From: Proteles cristata cristata
Taxonomy: Eukaryota > Chordata > Mammalia > Carnivora > Hyaenidae
NCBI GenBank assembly: GCA_017311185.1
Contig: JAESUZ010001269.1
Location: forward strand, 496,001-560,000
Direction: 5' to 3'
Length of the DNA: 64,000 nt
Below, in pieces: positions 10,945 through 23,175 of the stretch. A model generated the notes under the pieces. That model was not told where the DNA came from. It worked only from the letters and a program-made list of their open reading frames with translations, and ran no database searches. How positions within the stretch are numbered: position 1 is the stretch's first letter; every line of letters starts with the position of its first letter. Position numbers and translations under genes: made by a program.

Positions 10945-11205
10945 GTGATGACAAGGATGAAGTCTAGAGCCAGGCCCTGTGGCTTTGAATCCCAGCGCTA
11001 CCGCCCACTGGCTGTGGGACTCTGAGTAAATCAATTGGTGTCCCTGAGACTTGATTTCTCATCTATATAATGGGGCCAAGGAGAGTGCCTGCCTCATTAG
11101 GGATTTTGTGAGGATGAAATGAGAAGATGTGAGTAAAGCACTCAGTCCAGGGTCTGGTACACAGGCAACCATCTGTGAATATCAGCAACGATTCAATCAT
11201 TACTG
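10945..11205 (+). repeat. MIR SINE, near full length
   Basis: 'agagccaggccctgtggctttgaatccc' type head, 'ccactggctgtgggac', 'ttgatttctcatctatataatggg', 'gtgaggatgaaatgag' and 'aaagcactcagtccagggtctgg' follow in MIR order. Confidence 0.9.
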
Positions 11206-11857
11206 CTCCACCTCTGATGATATATTTCTAGGAAGAGGATTGTTTTTCTTCTTTCCTCTCTAAAACACAAGAGAGTTACGGAACACTAACCACTATGGCT
11301 GAAGGGCAATTTAGGAACAAAACAATCTCTAGGCCCCATCATTCTAAACCTCTATGTTTTATCACAGTATTCTAAAACCACTTTTAAGTCATTCAGCATT
11401 TCCACTGAAGTATAATGTGTAGTATTTTAAAAAGCAGAGAGTTATCAGATGGGGGATTAGGTTCCATATTTACATGTAATGTACAGAGAGAAATGCTCTT
11501 CTTTTTTAGGGGTTTGGTTCTGTTCCTGGCTTATACATCAATTTCCTCTTCCTGTTCAAACCCAGACGGTTCACATTCCTATGCAACTTTATGGTTATTG
11601 GTGTTTCTGTGGAAACAACCACCTAGGAAGTGGTATTTCCCAGGCTAAGAGCCTCCCAGTAAGCTTTCTTGGCAAGATGAGAGAAGGGTGTTTCAGATCC
11701 ATAAAACCCATAATTTTAGCATTATTGTCAGATAATAAGGATAATAATAGAGTTGTAGAGCTTTAGAACTAGAAGAACATTAGATCCCATCTAGACCAAC
11801 CCCCTCATTTTACAGATGAGTAAGTACCTTATGCTTAAATTGTGGTTGACAGCCCTA
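11206..11857. other. Unassigned sequence
   Basis: The part at 11748-11825 ('ctagaccaaccccctcatttt', 'acagatgag') looks like an old SINE-type core but cannot be placed in a family. The plus frames 11415-11766 have no domains. Confidence 0.4.
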
Positions 11858-12048
11858 AAAGGGTTTTCACATGGATTATGTCATTTGCCTTCCCAATGAC
11901 TCCTTAGATAGTCAGTAGGTAGGCATTACTTCTCTCCACCTTGGAGATGAAGACACTGAGCCCTAAGCCATGGAGGAAGTCAATCAGTGGGCACATCTAC
12001 AACCCAAGCCTTTGACTGTCTTCTCAGCGTCCTTCCCATTGCAGCTTG
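11858..12048 (-). repeat. MIR SINE, reversed and diverged
   Basis: 'tcatttgccttcccaatgac', 'gtaggcattact', 'ccttggagatgaagacactgag' and 'caacccaagcctttgactgtc' follow the reversed MIR order. Confidence 0.65.
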
Positions 12049-13600
12049 ACGCCACTCAGGACTTTGTATGTTGATCGGGACTACCTAGACTCCAGATCTC
12101 TCAGACTTGATACTTTTGGACTTTGAAACGTCATATGCAGAACAAACTCTAAGCCTGTCAATGTGATGTATGAGGCCCTCACCCCTGTTCTTTGCCCTCT
12201 CTTCAGTCTCATCCCTTGCCATGCTAGGTTTCTACTTTTTGCTGTGGCAACTCCAAAAGCAATTATGGCTGCTTGCAACATCTTTCCAGCTTTCTTTTTT
12301 TACCCTAACTTTTTTTTTTTTAAGAATGAGCCTGAAATGCTCATCGTGTGTGTGTGTGTGTGCGCGCGCTCCCCTATGCTTCCTTCTTGAAAACCTACCT
12401 CAACCCTATGCTCTTGAAAAGGTGGGTCTGTACACTACATGAATTTACCCAAACCTGATTTTATCAAGGGTGGCCTTGAACTCTGGAGAGAGAAAAATGA
12501 AGACCTCTGTAGATCTGAGAAGAGAGAAGAATCCTCGTGGCACCAGAGAGACTGAGGAAAATATTGAAAGAAGTTAACGTTGTTTCTGATAACTTTTATA
12601 TCACCTGGCTTCAAGTCCTCAGCTTTTGTGAGATGCTTCTGTTTGGTCCCCAAATTCTCCCTCTGGCAGGGGTGTTCTGGGAAACCAGCCCTTAAAAACA
12701 AACTAACAAACAACAAAGCCCTGATTTTTAGTGTTTGCCAGTTCCTAGGGGGTAAATCCTCCCACTGTGGGCTATTCAAGCTATCATGATATTACTGAAT
12801 ACAGAATAGGGGAGACATGCACATACATTTGCCCTTCATACTCTTGTATGAACTGACTCTACCTCACCACTGCATTGGGCTTAGGCTAAGTGAGTGTTTT
12901 TTGCTCTTTGCATCCAAATACTGTACTATATTACATTAAGACACTGTTGATTGGCTACTTTATTTGCAACAATAAAGGAAAAAACACTACTTTAAAAACT
13001 ATACCATAATACTTTAAGAACAGTCTTCTGCCATTGTGAATCAATACCACTATCCTCTGCTCCTTGGACACTTTCTTGTATCTATTCCTCTGGGCTTAGC
13101 AACTATTCCTCCCCTTAGCTGTGTTGCTAAGTGTGTGGTAGGCAATTCTTTCTTTGGTATCTTAGCAACAAAATGTAACATAGCTTCATTTACTTGTAGA
13201 TATCTTCTTGAATGTAGGAAAATACTTACTGCTTTGTGAGAAAATACAGAGCTGTGGACATTCTTCTAATGATGACTGTTTTCTTAATATCAAGGTATGG
13301 TCTATCACTCTGTTTCCATACTTTTCTGTTTAGACAATACCTTTTCTCTGTAACACGAAATCATATGTAATTTCTTGAAGATATTTTCAACAGTAGTTGA
13401 ACTCCACGTTAAGTGTTGAAAGTAACTCAAATCAACCCATGTCCAAATAAGCAAGTTTCTTCCTGTGTGTATGACGACAATTAATATCATTGTAGCTTGC
13501 CTGGCCCATAGCTACTATGTCTCCATGGATATAAGAAGAATCCTAGTTTCAGAGATTCTGAACAGAGATTCTCTACAATGTAGAGAAGAGTGCATTTTAG
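12049..13600. other. Unassigned sequence with one Z-type dinucleotide repeat
   Basis: Apart from the (TG)n(CG)n at 12346-12369 I see no repeat or gene. Frames of 66-114 codons at 12081-12789 overlap on both strands and lack domains. A short hairpin, ttctctac/gtagagaa, lies at 13569-13587. Confidence 0.4.
12346..12369. repeat. (TG)n(CG)n microsatellite
   Basis: Alternating pyrimidine-purine tract of TG units ending in GCGCGCG, a type of sequence able to form Z-DNA under supercoiling. Confidence 0.9.
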
Positions 13601-13680
13601 AACGGAGGAGGGCACTTGTGGGGATGAACACTAGGTGTTATAAGGAAACCAACTTGACAATAAACTATTAAAAAAAGAAG
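13601..13680 (+). mobile_element. Carnivore L1 3' end
   Basis: 'ggagggcacttgtggggatg', 'aacactaggtgttataagg', 'aaccaacttgacaataaac' and an A-rich end match the terminal 3' UTR of carnivore L1. Extreme 5' truncation leaves only about 80 bases. Confidence 0.85.
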
Positions 13681-14391
13681 CAAGGAAATATGGTAATCTC
13701 TTACCTCAGAAAGTGATTTGGCTCAGCTACCACTACCTTGGCTTTTCCTAGTCATCTTTTGCTCCTTCTTTGGAGTTGGGCTAAACACCCCACATGGTGT
13801 TCTCATAGCATGCTGTGTATCTCATCGTGATATCACTGAACGCAGAGTTGGGAAGATGTGTGGTGTCCTAACTATCCATTTACCCAAGGAATGTTATCTT
13901 TGATAACTCTTTGGGTCCACAGAACATTGCATAGTGTCTTGCACATAGTAGTTCTTCAGTAAATGCTTAATGATTGATCTGTGAGTCCTAGGAGAGAGTT
14001 TATCTTTCAGGTCAGCAGGTGCAAAGTTCAGGCCAGCAGGATAGCCCCTGTCTGGCCCAGGTCCTCTCCTGCAGCAAACCACTCTCTGACCATCCCCCTA
14101 ATCTATCGAAATGTTAGAATGCATTGTCATTCTTATTTGCCTTCTTCCTCATGCCCTTAATATGGGAAACCAATTCATTTGCACATTCTACTGAGTAATA
14201 ATGGCATCATGTTTACATCCCAGATACTTCATAACTTTTTCTAAGGAAGTGGGAAGGAGCTAACTCACAGAAGATGATCTTGATAAGAATTTTGGGCTGA
14301 TGTGAGGACATTTTTGAGCCAGGCTGCTTTTCTCTAAAGTCATACCACTTAAATAATTGCCCAAGTTCACTTTCTATCCTAATTGGGAGCC
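13681..14391. other. Unassigned sequence with MIR/L2-type stub
   Basis: 'gcatagtgtcttgcacatag' and 'tcagtaaatgcttaatgat' at about 13925-13973 look like a MIR/L2 3' end. Nothing else is recognised. Confidence 0.4.
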
Positions 14392-14407
14392 ATAATGTAT
14401 TACTTTA

Positions 14408-14630
14408 TTTTTTTTAATGTTTTTATTTTTTTATTTATTTCTAGGAGAGAGAGACAGCGTGACCTATTTCTAGGTCAGAGAGAGAAGGAGTGACAGACTC
14501 TGAAACAAGCTCCAGGCTCTGAGCTGGCAGTCAGCACAGAGCCCGACGCGGGGCTCTAACCCACGAACCACGAGATCATGACCTAAGCGAAAGTCGGACG
14601 CTTAACCGACTAAGCCACCCAGGAGCCCCC
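14408..14630 (-). repeat. CAN SINE, young subfamily
   Basis: Reversed copy with 'tatttctaggagagag' tail junction, 'gctggcagtcagcacag' and 'gacctaagcgaaagtcggacg', the diagnostic changes of the young type here. Perfect 16-bp target duplication ataatgtattacttta at 14392-14407 and 14631-14646. Confidence 0.97.
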
Positions 14631-14646
14631 ATAATGTATTACTTTA

Positions 14647-16114
14647 AATGGTCTGTATCATCTTTCACACCACCCCCTTTTGGGGTCTTCTTGCCATATG
14701 AATGGGATTAGCTTGGGCAAGGGACCAGCATAGGTGACCCACCACCACCTGTAGGGAAGGCACCACCCACTTGCTCTGGATTAACTCAATTATGTTTTAT
14801 TATCTCCCAGCCAAGAGTCACAAAACCCAGCTCAAGTCATTGTGATATCTTGTTTCCTTAAATGAGAAAAATCTTCAGCCTCTTCCAGATGATCTTAAAT
14901 CCTTCACTCCTTCGCGAGTGCAGCCACTTCGATCTTTGGTTTTCTCACAATACTCTTCTCTCCAGACACCGCTTTACCGTCCAAGGTCTGTCCTAACCTA
15001 GGAAAGTCGAAGGAAGAAATACTAGTTATAGATATCAACCACATAAACAAACAACAGTAATTCAAATTTACAATACCGTTTTCCCGGCTTTGGACTCTCG
15101 CACACTGGGATACTGGAAAGATATCAAAGGATGGGAAAGTGGGACCCAGTCCAACTCGAGGTGCCTGTGATTTAATTCTCAGACAGAGGTGGGTGGGGGG
15201 ACTGCTCCCCTGCTTCAAAAAGGCAAAAGTAAGTCGCTAGTAACTCTTCTTCTATATGGAGACTCTGTGGATAAGAAACCTCAAGAATGAAACACTTAAT
15301 TACAACCAAACATGGAACAAACAAAGGAGCAAGGACTGTTTTATGTGAATCCTGCTTACAAAGGAAGGCAGCTTCTTCCAAATCTTGTAAGAGATCAGTG
15401 ACAAGTGGGGATTTTTTATTTCTGGGCACAGTGAGCAATTAACTTAAAGAGCCGTCCTCACTTACGTTTTTATAGCAAATAGGAACAGGCTTCCCCCACC
15501 CCATCCCCAGTGAGCTTTACGGCCACTGAATAGACTTGGAGTTTTTGTACAGACTTAATTTCATGACTGGTGAAAAATATTTCAGCCATTTCCCTAACTT
15601 TAATAGTTTCCATCCCTAACCTCAAAAAGGAAGGTAAAAATAACGAATGGAAGTGAAGGGGGGTGGGGTTGCTCCTGAGTCTCTGTCAACTCAGAGTTGT
15701 GGCACCGACACGGGCCCAGGGAGGGGTGTGTGCCCACTCACCATCTCTCACCGGAACCCCTTTTGTTAACGGCTTCTCTTGGCAATCACCTCTTCCAGAT
15801 GCATGTGGCCGAATGATACAGTTTGCAGGAAATTGTCAGGAAAAGGGTCTTCCTGGGGTGGAGTGTCTGAGTCTCAGACTGGGCAAGCAGTAGAGAGCAC
15901 AGTGGATTCAAACAGGCTAATGGTTTCAGTGCAGAGCCAATTTCAACAGCCATGCCGACTCCTGACAGTCCTACCCGTCCATTTCCGTGCTCACTTGGGC
16001 TCCTGCAGCCTCCGCCAGTCTCTTGGCATGCTCCCCTCCCGGCCCCCTCCCCTCCTGCCCAACCACCAAAGCCAAAGTCATCTTTGAATGCCATAAAGCA
16101 ATTTCCTGCTTCGG
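14647..16114. other. Unassigned, no SINE
   Basis: No repeat is recognised in about 1.5 kb. Frames of 76-136 codons on both strands at 15663-16196 overlap heavily and extend into the L2 that follows, so I do not regard them as coding. Confidence 0.4.
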
Positions 16115-16600
16115 ACATTTCAATAGTTCCCATCATGCTCAGAATCATGCTCAGACTCCTTATCTCAGCCTGCAAGGCCCTGCAGCATCTGGCCACTCAC
16201 TTCCCCTGCACATCAACTCACACGGTCTCTTCCTAGTTCCCTGGGCTGCAGCCAGTGGCCTCTCTCTCTTCCCTGAGCATGCCACCCCTTCCCTCCTCCG
16301 GGCCCAGGCCCTTGCTGTTCCCTCTGCCTGGACTAACACTGCCTCCCATGTCTCTATATTGTGATCCCTCGGGTCTCAGCCTGCCTCGGGTGGTCCTTCC
16401 CAGACCACCCACCCTTCCCCAATCATTCTCTGCGTGTTTGCAAGTCTTTCTTTTATTTATCTTTCCTGGTTTATTGTTCCATTTTCCTTACCAGAATGTA
16501 AGGTCGTGAGGAGAAGGATTTGATTTTGAACAGCATAGCATCCTTAGCATGGAGCTGGCACGTAGTGGGAAGTCCATAAGTACTTGTTGAGCGACCGAGT
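16115..16600 (+). mobile_element. L2 (CR1-like LINE) 3' region
   Basis: 'cagactccttatctcagcctg', 'caaggccctgcagcatctgg', 'gggcccaggcccttgctgtt', 'ccctctgcctggac' and 'catagcatccttagcatgg' followed by 'agtacttgttgagcgac' reproduce the L2 ORF2 end and 3' UTR. The many open frames here are typical of GC-rich L2 copies. Confidence 0.85.
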
Positions 16601-17227
16601 CCCTTAAACTATTTGGCCCTTTGTATTTCAGGCCTTAGCAAAGCTTGCTCCCTTTCCTTCAGGATCTGACTCTAAATCCATGCCTCTGGGAGACCCTCCT
16701 GCTCCTAGATCATTATTCATAACTCCCTTCTGAATTTGGATGAGTTTTTGTTTGTTTGTTTTTGTTTTTTGTGTTGTTTTTGTTTTTTGAAAGGGGTATG
16801 TTTTAAGCAGGGTCTAATACATTACAAGAACTTCCAAGTGTCAAGCGATACATGTGAAACAATGGAAAACGTTATTGCCACGGAGGGCTGCCCTTTCTTA
16901 AGTCCAGTTGTGGCATCCGTATGTTACTGCTTGACCAAGTCACTAGCGGCAACACGTATTCAGCATCTCTCTTCACTGTGTGTGTGTGTGTATGTTTCAC
17001 ACAATTGACTCCAAGTGTGGCTCAAGTTCACTCTTTTTCTGGCTTCTGTCGCAGTTCTTAAGACAGGATATTACATAAACCTACGATTCCAAACTATGTC
17101 CTTCTGATATTTATTATTAGGAACCCTCAGGTCTAGAAATATAGTTCGCCTTAAGAGGAACTTGCTTTTAGACACATGATGCTATTGCAGTCATCAAATG
17201 TGATACTCTGCCCTCCTCAGTCTACCT
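16601..17227. other. Unassigned sequence
   Basis: Holds a T/G-rich homopolymer-like tract at 16745-16795 and a short (TG)n at 16978-16991. No gene seen. Confidence 0.45.
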
Positions 17228-17385
17228 ATATTTATAGTTTGCAAAACACATTTGCATTATTGATCTCATTTGACCTTCACAACCCGTGGAGCTGTAGTGA
17301 AGAAATGGCCCCCTTATTACAGAGGAGGAGACCAGTTCAGAGTGGTTGGGCATCCCAGACTGTGTCCCAGTTGACCAGGTGTTTG
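17228..17385 (-). repeat. MIR SINE, reversed
   Basis: 'ttgatctcatttgaccttcacaaccc' type sequence, then 'ccccttattacagaggagg' and 'agaccagttcagag' fit the reversed MIR core. Confidence 0.7.
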
Positions 17386-18321
17386 GGGCGAAGCTCTTTC
17401 CTCATCACCATCATGATGTAGTTTTTGTCGTGAAATTAAGTAACTCTGTGAAACCAGACATCAAAAGAATTGACTGCATGGACTTAACGTATGTATGAAT
17501 ACCATCCACAACCTGCTGGAGACTCAAGTGCTTTTTCAAGAACAGGTTTCTGAGCTTTCCCTCCCAAAGATCTCTTATTTTTTCTCCACTGTGGATTCCC
17601 CAGGCATGGAGGGTCCAAACTGGTTTCTGATCCTCTTTAGATCACTAGAATTTTTATGTGGAGTTTATTAGATTCTAGTCAAAAGCAGCGGCGCTTCACT
17701 GTTTCAGTTCACCAATGTAGGCTCATCACGGACATATTTGTTTTCTTCTGTAGGTTTCAAAATGTTGACAAAAGCATAAATCCCCCTCCGTTAACACCAC
17801 CTCAGTGATTACCCCAAGGATAATTTGGGCATGGGCTCTGAATGTGTGATACGTAGGTTTACACTCAGGAAAGGTATCTGTGAAAATTACGCAGAGCATA
17901 AATTAAATTGCGTCTCAAGGCCATCCTCAAAGCCTTCCGTTTCAATGCAGTTGGAAATACAAAGCATCACTTAAGATAAATGAGCTACAGCTCTGGGCAG
18001 GCAATCTTTCCTCTAATTCATGGTTTATTAGAAGGATGTTTAAAGTGGAGGGGTTATTAGGCTTGTCCAATTCAAATACTGTCATATACTTTGGCAGAAA
18101 GATACATGGGATGATATTTTCCTTTTTAAAGAAACATTTTGTACAGATGTACAATGTGAGCCTAGATACAGGAAAGTAAACTATTTCCTTCTAAAGGGAA
18201 ACAGGATATGTATTTAGTACCTGATCACTTCCCTTTGGTTGCATGTCCCAATAGCTACTATTTAGCATAAGAACTCACTAATAATTATGATGTAGGTATA
18301 CTATTTTTTAAAAATCAGTTT
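17386..18321. other. Unassigned, SINE-free, possibly conserved non-coding
   Basis: No repeat family is recognised. The sequence is of mixed composition without low-complexity runs. The minus frame 17942-18154 has no domain. Confidence 0.4.
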
Positions 18322-18525
18322 AAAAAGTTCTTCATATTACTTTATTTTATTCTCCCATCAACTCTATGAACATCATTATCTTTGCTGACAATTGAGGAGA
18401 CTAAGACCCAGGGCAATCAAGTGGCTTCTTCTAGGCCACCCAGAGCATCAATAACAGAAGAATTCAAACATGATTTCAGACTCCACAAAGCCTGCTTCCC
18501 ACCACTGCCATGCTTTGTGAGAGCC
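18322..18525 (-). repeat. MIR SINE, reversed
   Basis: 'tattctcccatcaactctatg', 'attgaggagactaagaccc', 'ccacccagagcatc' and 'ttcaaacatgatttcagactcc' are in reversed MIR order. Confidence 0.75.
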
Positions 18526-19579
18526 TTGTAGTAGAGTTTTCTGAAATGTTCGAGTTAGAGGAAGAGAAGATGCTAATTACATATTACTTCTGAGCCTTAA
18601 TCACCACTAAATTCCTGGTAACAAATTTCTAATTGGCTTGTTAATGAGTTGACCAAGATAATACTCCTTCCAGATAATCAACTGCTAAATAATTGGAAAT
18701 TAGCTACTTTTATCTCAAGGATGTGTGAAACCTAAGCCTGGCCTTTCTAGGGGGAAAATGGAAGTGGATTTGATAGTTGTGAGGTTTTCCTTGCCCCCCA
18801 CCCCACCGTGTCCCATTTGAACAGATACACTCTGGAACAGTGTGGCAATTATTACAACATGATGGTGCAGAATTTGGTCTTCAGATATCAGAAGGGAAAT
18901 TACATTAGCCTGAGAGTTCGCCTTGTTTAAATGCCTCCCTTTCTGAGTCCCATTTTCAGAGTCAAAAACAAACTAATCTGTTCATACGTTATAGATGAAC
19001 AGACTTGATAAGAAATTAAAAGGAAGCTGATGCCAGGATAGCTTCTTTGGGTGAATGACCTGAGTAGTGGTCCAGGATCCCGAGCTCTCGGTTAATCCTT
19101 TGTGGTTGCCATCTTGAAATTCTTATGTTTTGAACAAGATCCTTTTATTCTCATTTTGTGTTTGTCCCTCGAATTATGCAGCTGATCCTACTCTGTACCA
19201 CAGGATGTTAGCTTCAGAGATAGTGATCCTGTTAGATTAGAGTGCTGCCAAGATTTTAGGTTTCCCCCAAAAAACGTGGGCATAGGCCAACACACTGCTT
19301 GCTGACAGATCCAGAAAAGTGTCGCGTCAGAACTACACTGGGGCCACAGGGCACTGCTCAATACCTGGCAGAAGGTTCCAGGCTAGTTGACGCCAATGAG
19401 GTGGAGACCTGGTGTTTCTACCCCAAATGTCAGGAAAATATAAAGTGTCTTCAGGAATAGAATACTAGTCTCTTGCTTGGGACCTTTTCCCCACATACCT
19501 ACTTAACCTTTTTAAGGGAGTGTTGGCATTGGTCAGATGGGAAACATGTTCAATACCCAATAGGCTACAATCTATTGGA
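18526..19579. other. Unassigned; contains a TAAT-rich block
   Basis: From 18570 to 18712 the sequence holds several homeodomain-type cores: taattac, ctaattgg, ttaatgag, ataatca and aataattgg. This is a regulatory candidate only, since AT-rich DNA yields such cores by chance. Confidence 0.35.
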
Positions 19580-19757
19580 ATTTTTAAAAAATGCTTTTAG
19601 TTTAGAAAGGATTTTTATTTTTTTAAGTTCTAACATTTTTACTTATTACAAAACAATATTCATTGAGAAACACATTTCATTACTGATGAGCAGAAAAAAA
19701 TTTAAAAATCACCCATAGTCACATTTCCAAGTGGTGATCATTATTAACAGTTTTAAT

Positions 19758-19783
19758 TTAGTTTGAGAGAGAGAGAGAGAAAG

Positions 19784-19819
<36 letters not shown>

Positions 19820-19983
19820 AGCAGGGGGAAGGGGTAGAGAGAGGGAGAGAGAGAATCCCAGGCAGACTCCATGTTGTCAGTGCAAAGCCTGACATGGGGC
19901 TCGATCTCACGAAACTGTGAGATCATGACCTGAGTGGAAATCAGGAGTTAGACACTTAACCAACTAAACCACCCAGGCATCCC
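19758..19983 (-). repeat. CAN SINE with long (GA)n
   Basis: Reversed SINE with GA-rich stretches at 19764-19819 and a head ending 'ccacccaggcatcccc'. It sits against the reversed tail of the adjoining L1. Confidence 0.93.
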
Positions 19984-20631
19984 CATTAATGATTCATTCA
20001 TTTTAATTAATTAATTAATTAAAATTTACATCCAAGTTAGTTAGTGTATAGTGCAGTAATGATTTCAGGAGTAGAATCCAGTGGCTCATGCCCCACATAT
20101 AGCACCCACATGTATACAACACCCCAACATATAACACCCAGCGCTCATCCCAACAAGTGTTCTCCCTAATGCTGCCTTCCTATTTTGCCCATCCCTCTAC
20201 CCACAGCCCCTTCAGCAACCTTCAGTTTGTTCTCTATATTTAAGAGTCTCTTATGTTTCATCCCCCTCCCTGTTTTTATATTATTTTCACTTCCCTTCCC
20301 TTAGGTTCATCTGTTTTGTATTTAAATTCCACATATGAGTCAAGTCATATGTCTTTTCTGACTAATTTCACTTAACATAATACACTCTAGTTCCATTCAC
20401 GTTGTTGCAAACGGTAAGATTTCATTCTTTTTGGTTGCTGAGTAATACTCCATGTGTATATGAGTGTGTGTGTGTATACATATATATATGTATAAAACAT
20501 TTTCTTTATTTGTTTATCTGCACCAGTTTGCATTCCCACCAGCAGTGCAAAAGGGTTCCTCTTTCTCTGCATCCTCACCAACATCTGTTGTTGCCTGAGT
20601 TGTTAATGTTAGCCATTCTGATCAGGCACCC
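19984..20631 (-). mobile_element. Carnivore L1 3' region, antisense
   Basis: Reads as complement: (TTAA)n tail, 'acatccaagttagttagtg', 'cccagcgctcatcccaac', 'tcacttaacataatacac', 'gttgctgagtaatactcc' and 'cagtttgcattcccaccag'. Near-duplicates of cattattaaca(g)ttttaat at 19739-19757 and 20632-20649 look like its target duplication. Confidence 0.88.
20462..20496. repeat. (TG)n(TA)n tract with perfect 20-bp palindrome
   Basis: A variable TG/TA stretch inside the L1 3' region; tatacatatatatatgtata is a perfect palindrome able to extrude as a cruciform. The same part of the L1 at 40331-40362 also carries a TA-rich expansion. Confidence 0.85.
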
Positions 20632-20648
20632 CATTATTAACATTTTAA

Positions 20649-20675
20649 TACACACACACACACACACATATACAC
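20649..20675. repeat. (CA)n microsatellite
   Basis: Short ACACAC run within the old LINE, just after the L1 target duplication. Confidence 0.9.
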
Positions 20676-20950
20676 AATTGTTTTGCTTTTCATTTAATAT
20701 TTTGACAGCACCATCCATGCCATTAATATTCTACCACTGTATCACATTAAATCTACCATGATTTTAGTCACATTTATAGTTTATTGAACTTACCTCTATG
20801 ACTTGATATATAGATTGATTCTCATTTCTTGTTACCTTAAACGGTGTTGTGATGAACAGGTGTGTAGCTAAATTTTCATTATCATTCATGTCTACTGTTT
20901 CAGAATAATTTTCTAGAAGTGAGTTACCTAAGTAAAAGATATGAACATAT

Positions 20951-21179
20951 CGGGGTGCCTGGGTGGCTTAGTTGGTTAAGTGTCCAACTTCAGCTCAGGT
21001 CATGGTCTCCTGGTTCGTTGGTTTGAGTCCTGTATCAGGGCCAGTGCTGACAGCTCAGAGCCTGGAGCCTGCTTCGGATTCTGTGTCTCCCCTCTCTCTC
21101 TGCCCCTCCCCTGCTCGCATCCTCTCTCTCTCTCTCTTTCTCTCTCTCTCAAAAATAAATAAACTTAAAAAAATTAATG
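20951..21179 (+). repeat. CAN SINE, older subfamily
   Basis: Head 'ggggtgcctgggtggcttag', body with 'gctgacagctcagagcc', (TC)n and tail 'aaaataaataaac'. Target duplication aaagatatgaacatat at 20935-20950, with aaagataagaacacat at 21180-21195. Confidence 0.96.
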
Positions 21180-23151
21180 AAAGATAAGAACACATTGAGA
21201 GATGCTTGTCCAATTTCCTTGCAGGACTGTTGTACCAATCTTCATTCCTATCAGCAGTATCTGTGAATTTAGAAAGTGGTTTTAGAGTTGTATAGACCCC
21301 CGGTTTTGTGACTGGGTGGGAGGTGGTGATTCACACCCAAAAGAGGCTCCTCCTGGACTCTCATGGAATTTCTAGAATTGCAAAGGGTCAATAGAATGGA
21401 GGTGTAGATGGCAGTCGGCCTTATGATTTGTAGTCTAGGCAACTAGTGTGGGGTGAAAATTGTCCTTAAGAGACTACTGCCAAGAGATTGCCTGGATATT
21501 TTATTTGCCTATAATTGCACCTTCTACTTGTATGTAACAGCATGATCACATGGTGCTGAATCAAAGATTTATAAAAATTGCACTAAACCCATGTCCTGTA
21601 ATTTGAAAAACAAAACACCATAAAACAAGCCTTTGTATATTTTTTTCTTTATTCAATCATCAGTAATTATTGGTTGGTTTGGATTCCCTGCACTTCCCCC
21701 CTTCCAGCTCCCCTTAAGGCTTTTCTTTTTTGTCCATTGGAGAAACAAAGGTTGTATGGTAGTTCTGACCCTTCAAAAGTGAACTCCTTGAACTTCACTT
21801 TCCTTTGTAAATAAAAATTTCAGCTCAAATCTCTTTCATGCTTATAAACACTGAGCCCCCTAATCTCCAAGTTTCTTCTGGTGTCAGATTTCTCTTTAGA
21901 GATCCATATATAATCCTTTTCCACAAAGCAGGCCTGCATCTGGGCTTCTGGAAAAAAATCAATATGAGGAAAATGCAAGTAAACCTAGCAGAAGTGAAGC
22001 TCAAATTTAGAGGTTCAGTCAATCATGCGAGCCCTCACATTTATTTATTTACTTTTAATCAACAAAGATTTTATTATGGTGGTGGTAGAGAATCTGAATT
22101 CTTAAAAATTACAGATCACACAGGGTATTTCTAGCAAATGGCTGTGATGTGCAACATCATTTAAAGATAAATCTCCCTGTGCGTTATGGATGATACTCCA
22201 GGAATACTCTAGAATGTCAGGAAGAACCTTCACCCACCAGTGTGGTGGGCAGCCCTTTCCAGTGACCAGTGGTTTGAGTCTGTGGTTTGTTTACTTTCCT
22301 ACACAAAAATGCAATGGGTTATACAATCTCTGGAGTGGGCAGCCTTAGAATTCCCGTGGTACAATGGCTTATTCTTTTTAAAATGCATTAAATATGAATT
22401 GGCCATTTATCATTAGTAATCGCATACATTATTTTCTTGATACCATCTCTTTTCTCTCCTTCTCTTGCACATATCCCTGTTTTCTGTTTCCAGCTGCTCG
22501 CCCACATTAATTTTCTTTGCTTTTAGAGCTTACTCACACATCTCCTTTTCGTTTTCTTTGTAACAGCTCCAACACATTTCTTTTTACATTTGTGATTTTT
22601 GCTTAGTTTTTTCTCCCTTGTTTTTTCCACCAAACCCTGTTTATTTTCATTTTCCTCCCAATGGCCTGACTTCTCTCCCTGCCTGTCGTATTTAATTGAG
22701 GTTTGCTACATGGTGAAAATGAAGAAAATCTTTTCTTCTCATGCTCAACAGGGAAGTGCTGCCATATAGTTTTAGCTTATCCTAGATTACTACCTATCTT
22801 GAATAAGATCCCCAGTTATATCCTTTGTAAACCCAATCACAGGACACTTTTGTGCTCTGTGTAGAACACAGAGGGATGTGCAGATTCAAGATGTGTTGTT
22901 CTGAATTCCCAGTGTTGCTTTCTTGAACACGATGAAGGGTCCTTATCACCAGCTTCACCCCTTTCTTTCTCTCACTGCTCCTGCTGTTGACGGATGTTTT
23001 GGGCTACAATTCACTCCTTTTGTCAAAGGGTAAATTAGTGGCTCTAAGCTCACTAATCAGAACCCAAGAAATGTTTAAAGAGAGGCATTAAATTCAAACG
23101 ATCACCTCCAGGGGCTCTCTCATTTGCGGAGTAAAAAGCACTTCGAGGGGC

Positions 23152-23175
23152 ATTGAAAAAGAGCTCTTTTTCAAT
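23152..23175. other. Perfect 24-bp palindrome
   Basis: The half-site attgaaaaagag is followed directly by its exact complement with no spacer, centred on GAGCTC at 23161-23166. It lies outside any repeat I can recognise. Confidence 0.95.

Larger units (their letters stand above)
19580..21275 (-). mobile_element. Ancient antisense L1/HAL1-type element with nested insertions
   Basis: Blocks 19580-19757, 20632-20950 and 21180-21275 form one reversed old LINE: 'atcacccatagtcacatttcc', 'ggtgttgtgatgaacagg', 'tctagaagtgagttacc' and 'gactgttgtaccaatcttcattcc' type landmarks. The remaining sequence is two SINEs and a younger L1. The family name is uncertain. Confidence 0.55.

Noticed and set aside
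15786..16364. Overlapping 94-136 codon frames on both strands
   Set aside because: They extend into a plus-strand L2, whose GC-rich 3' region commonly leaves long open frames.
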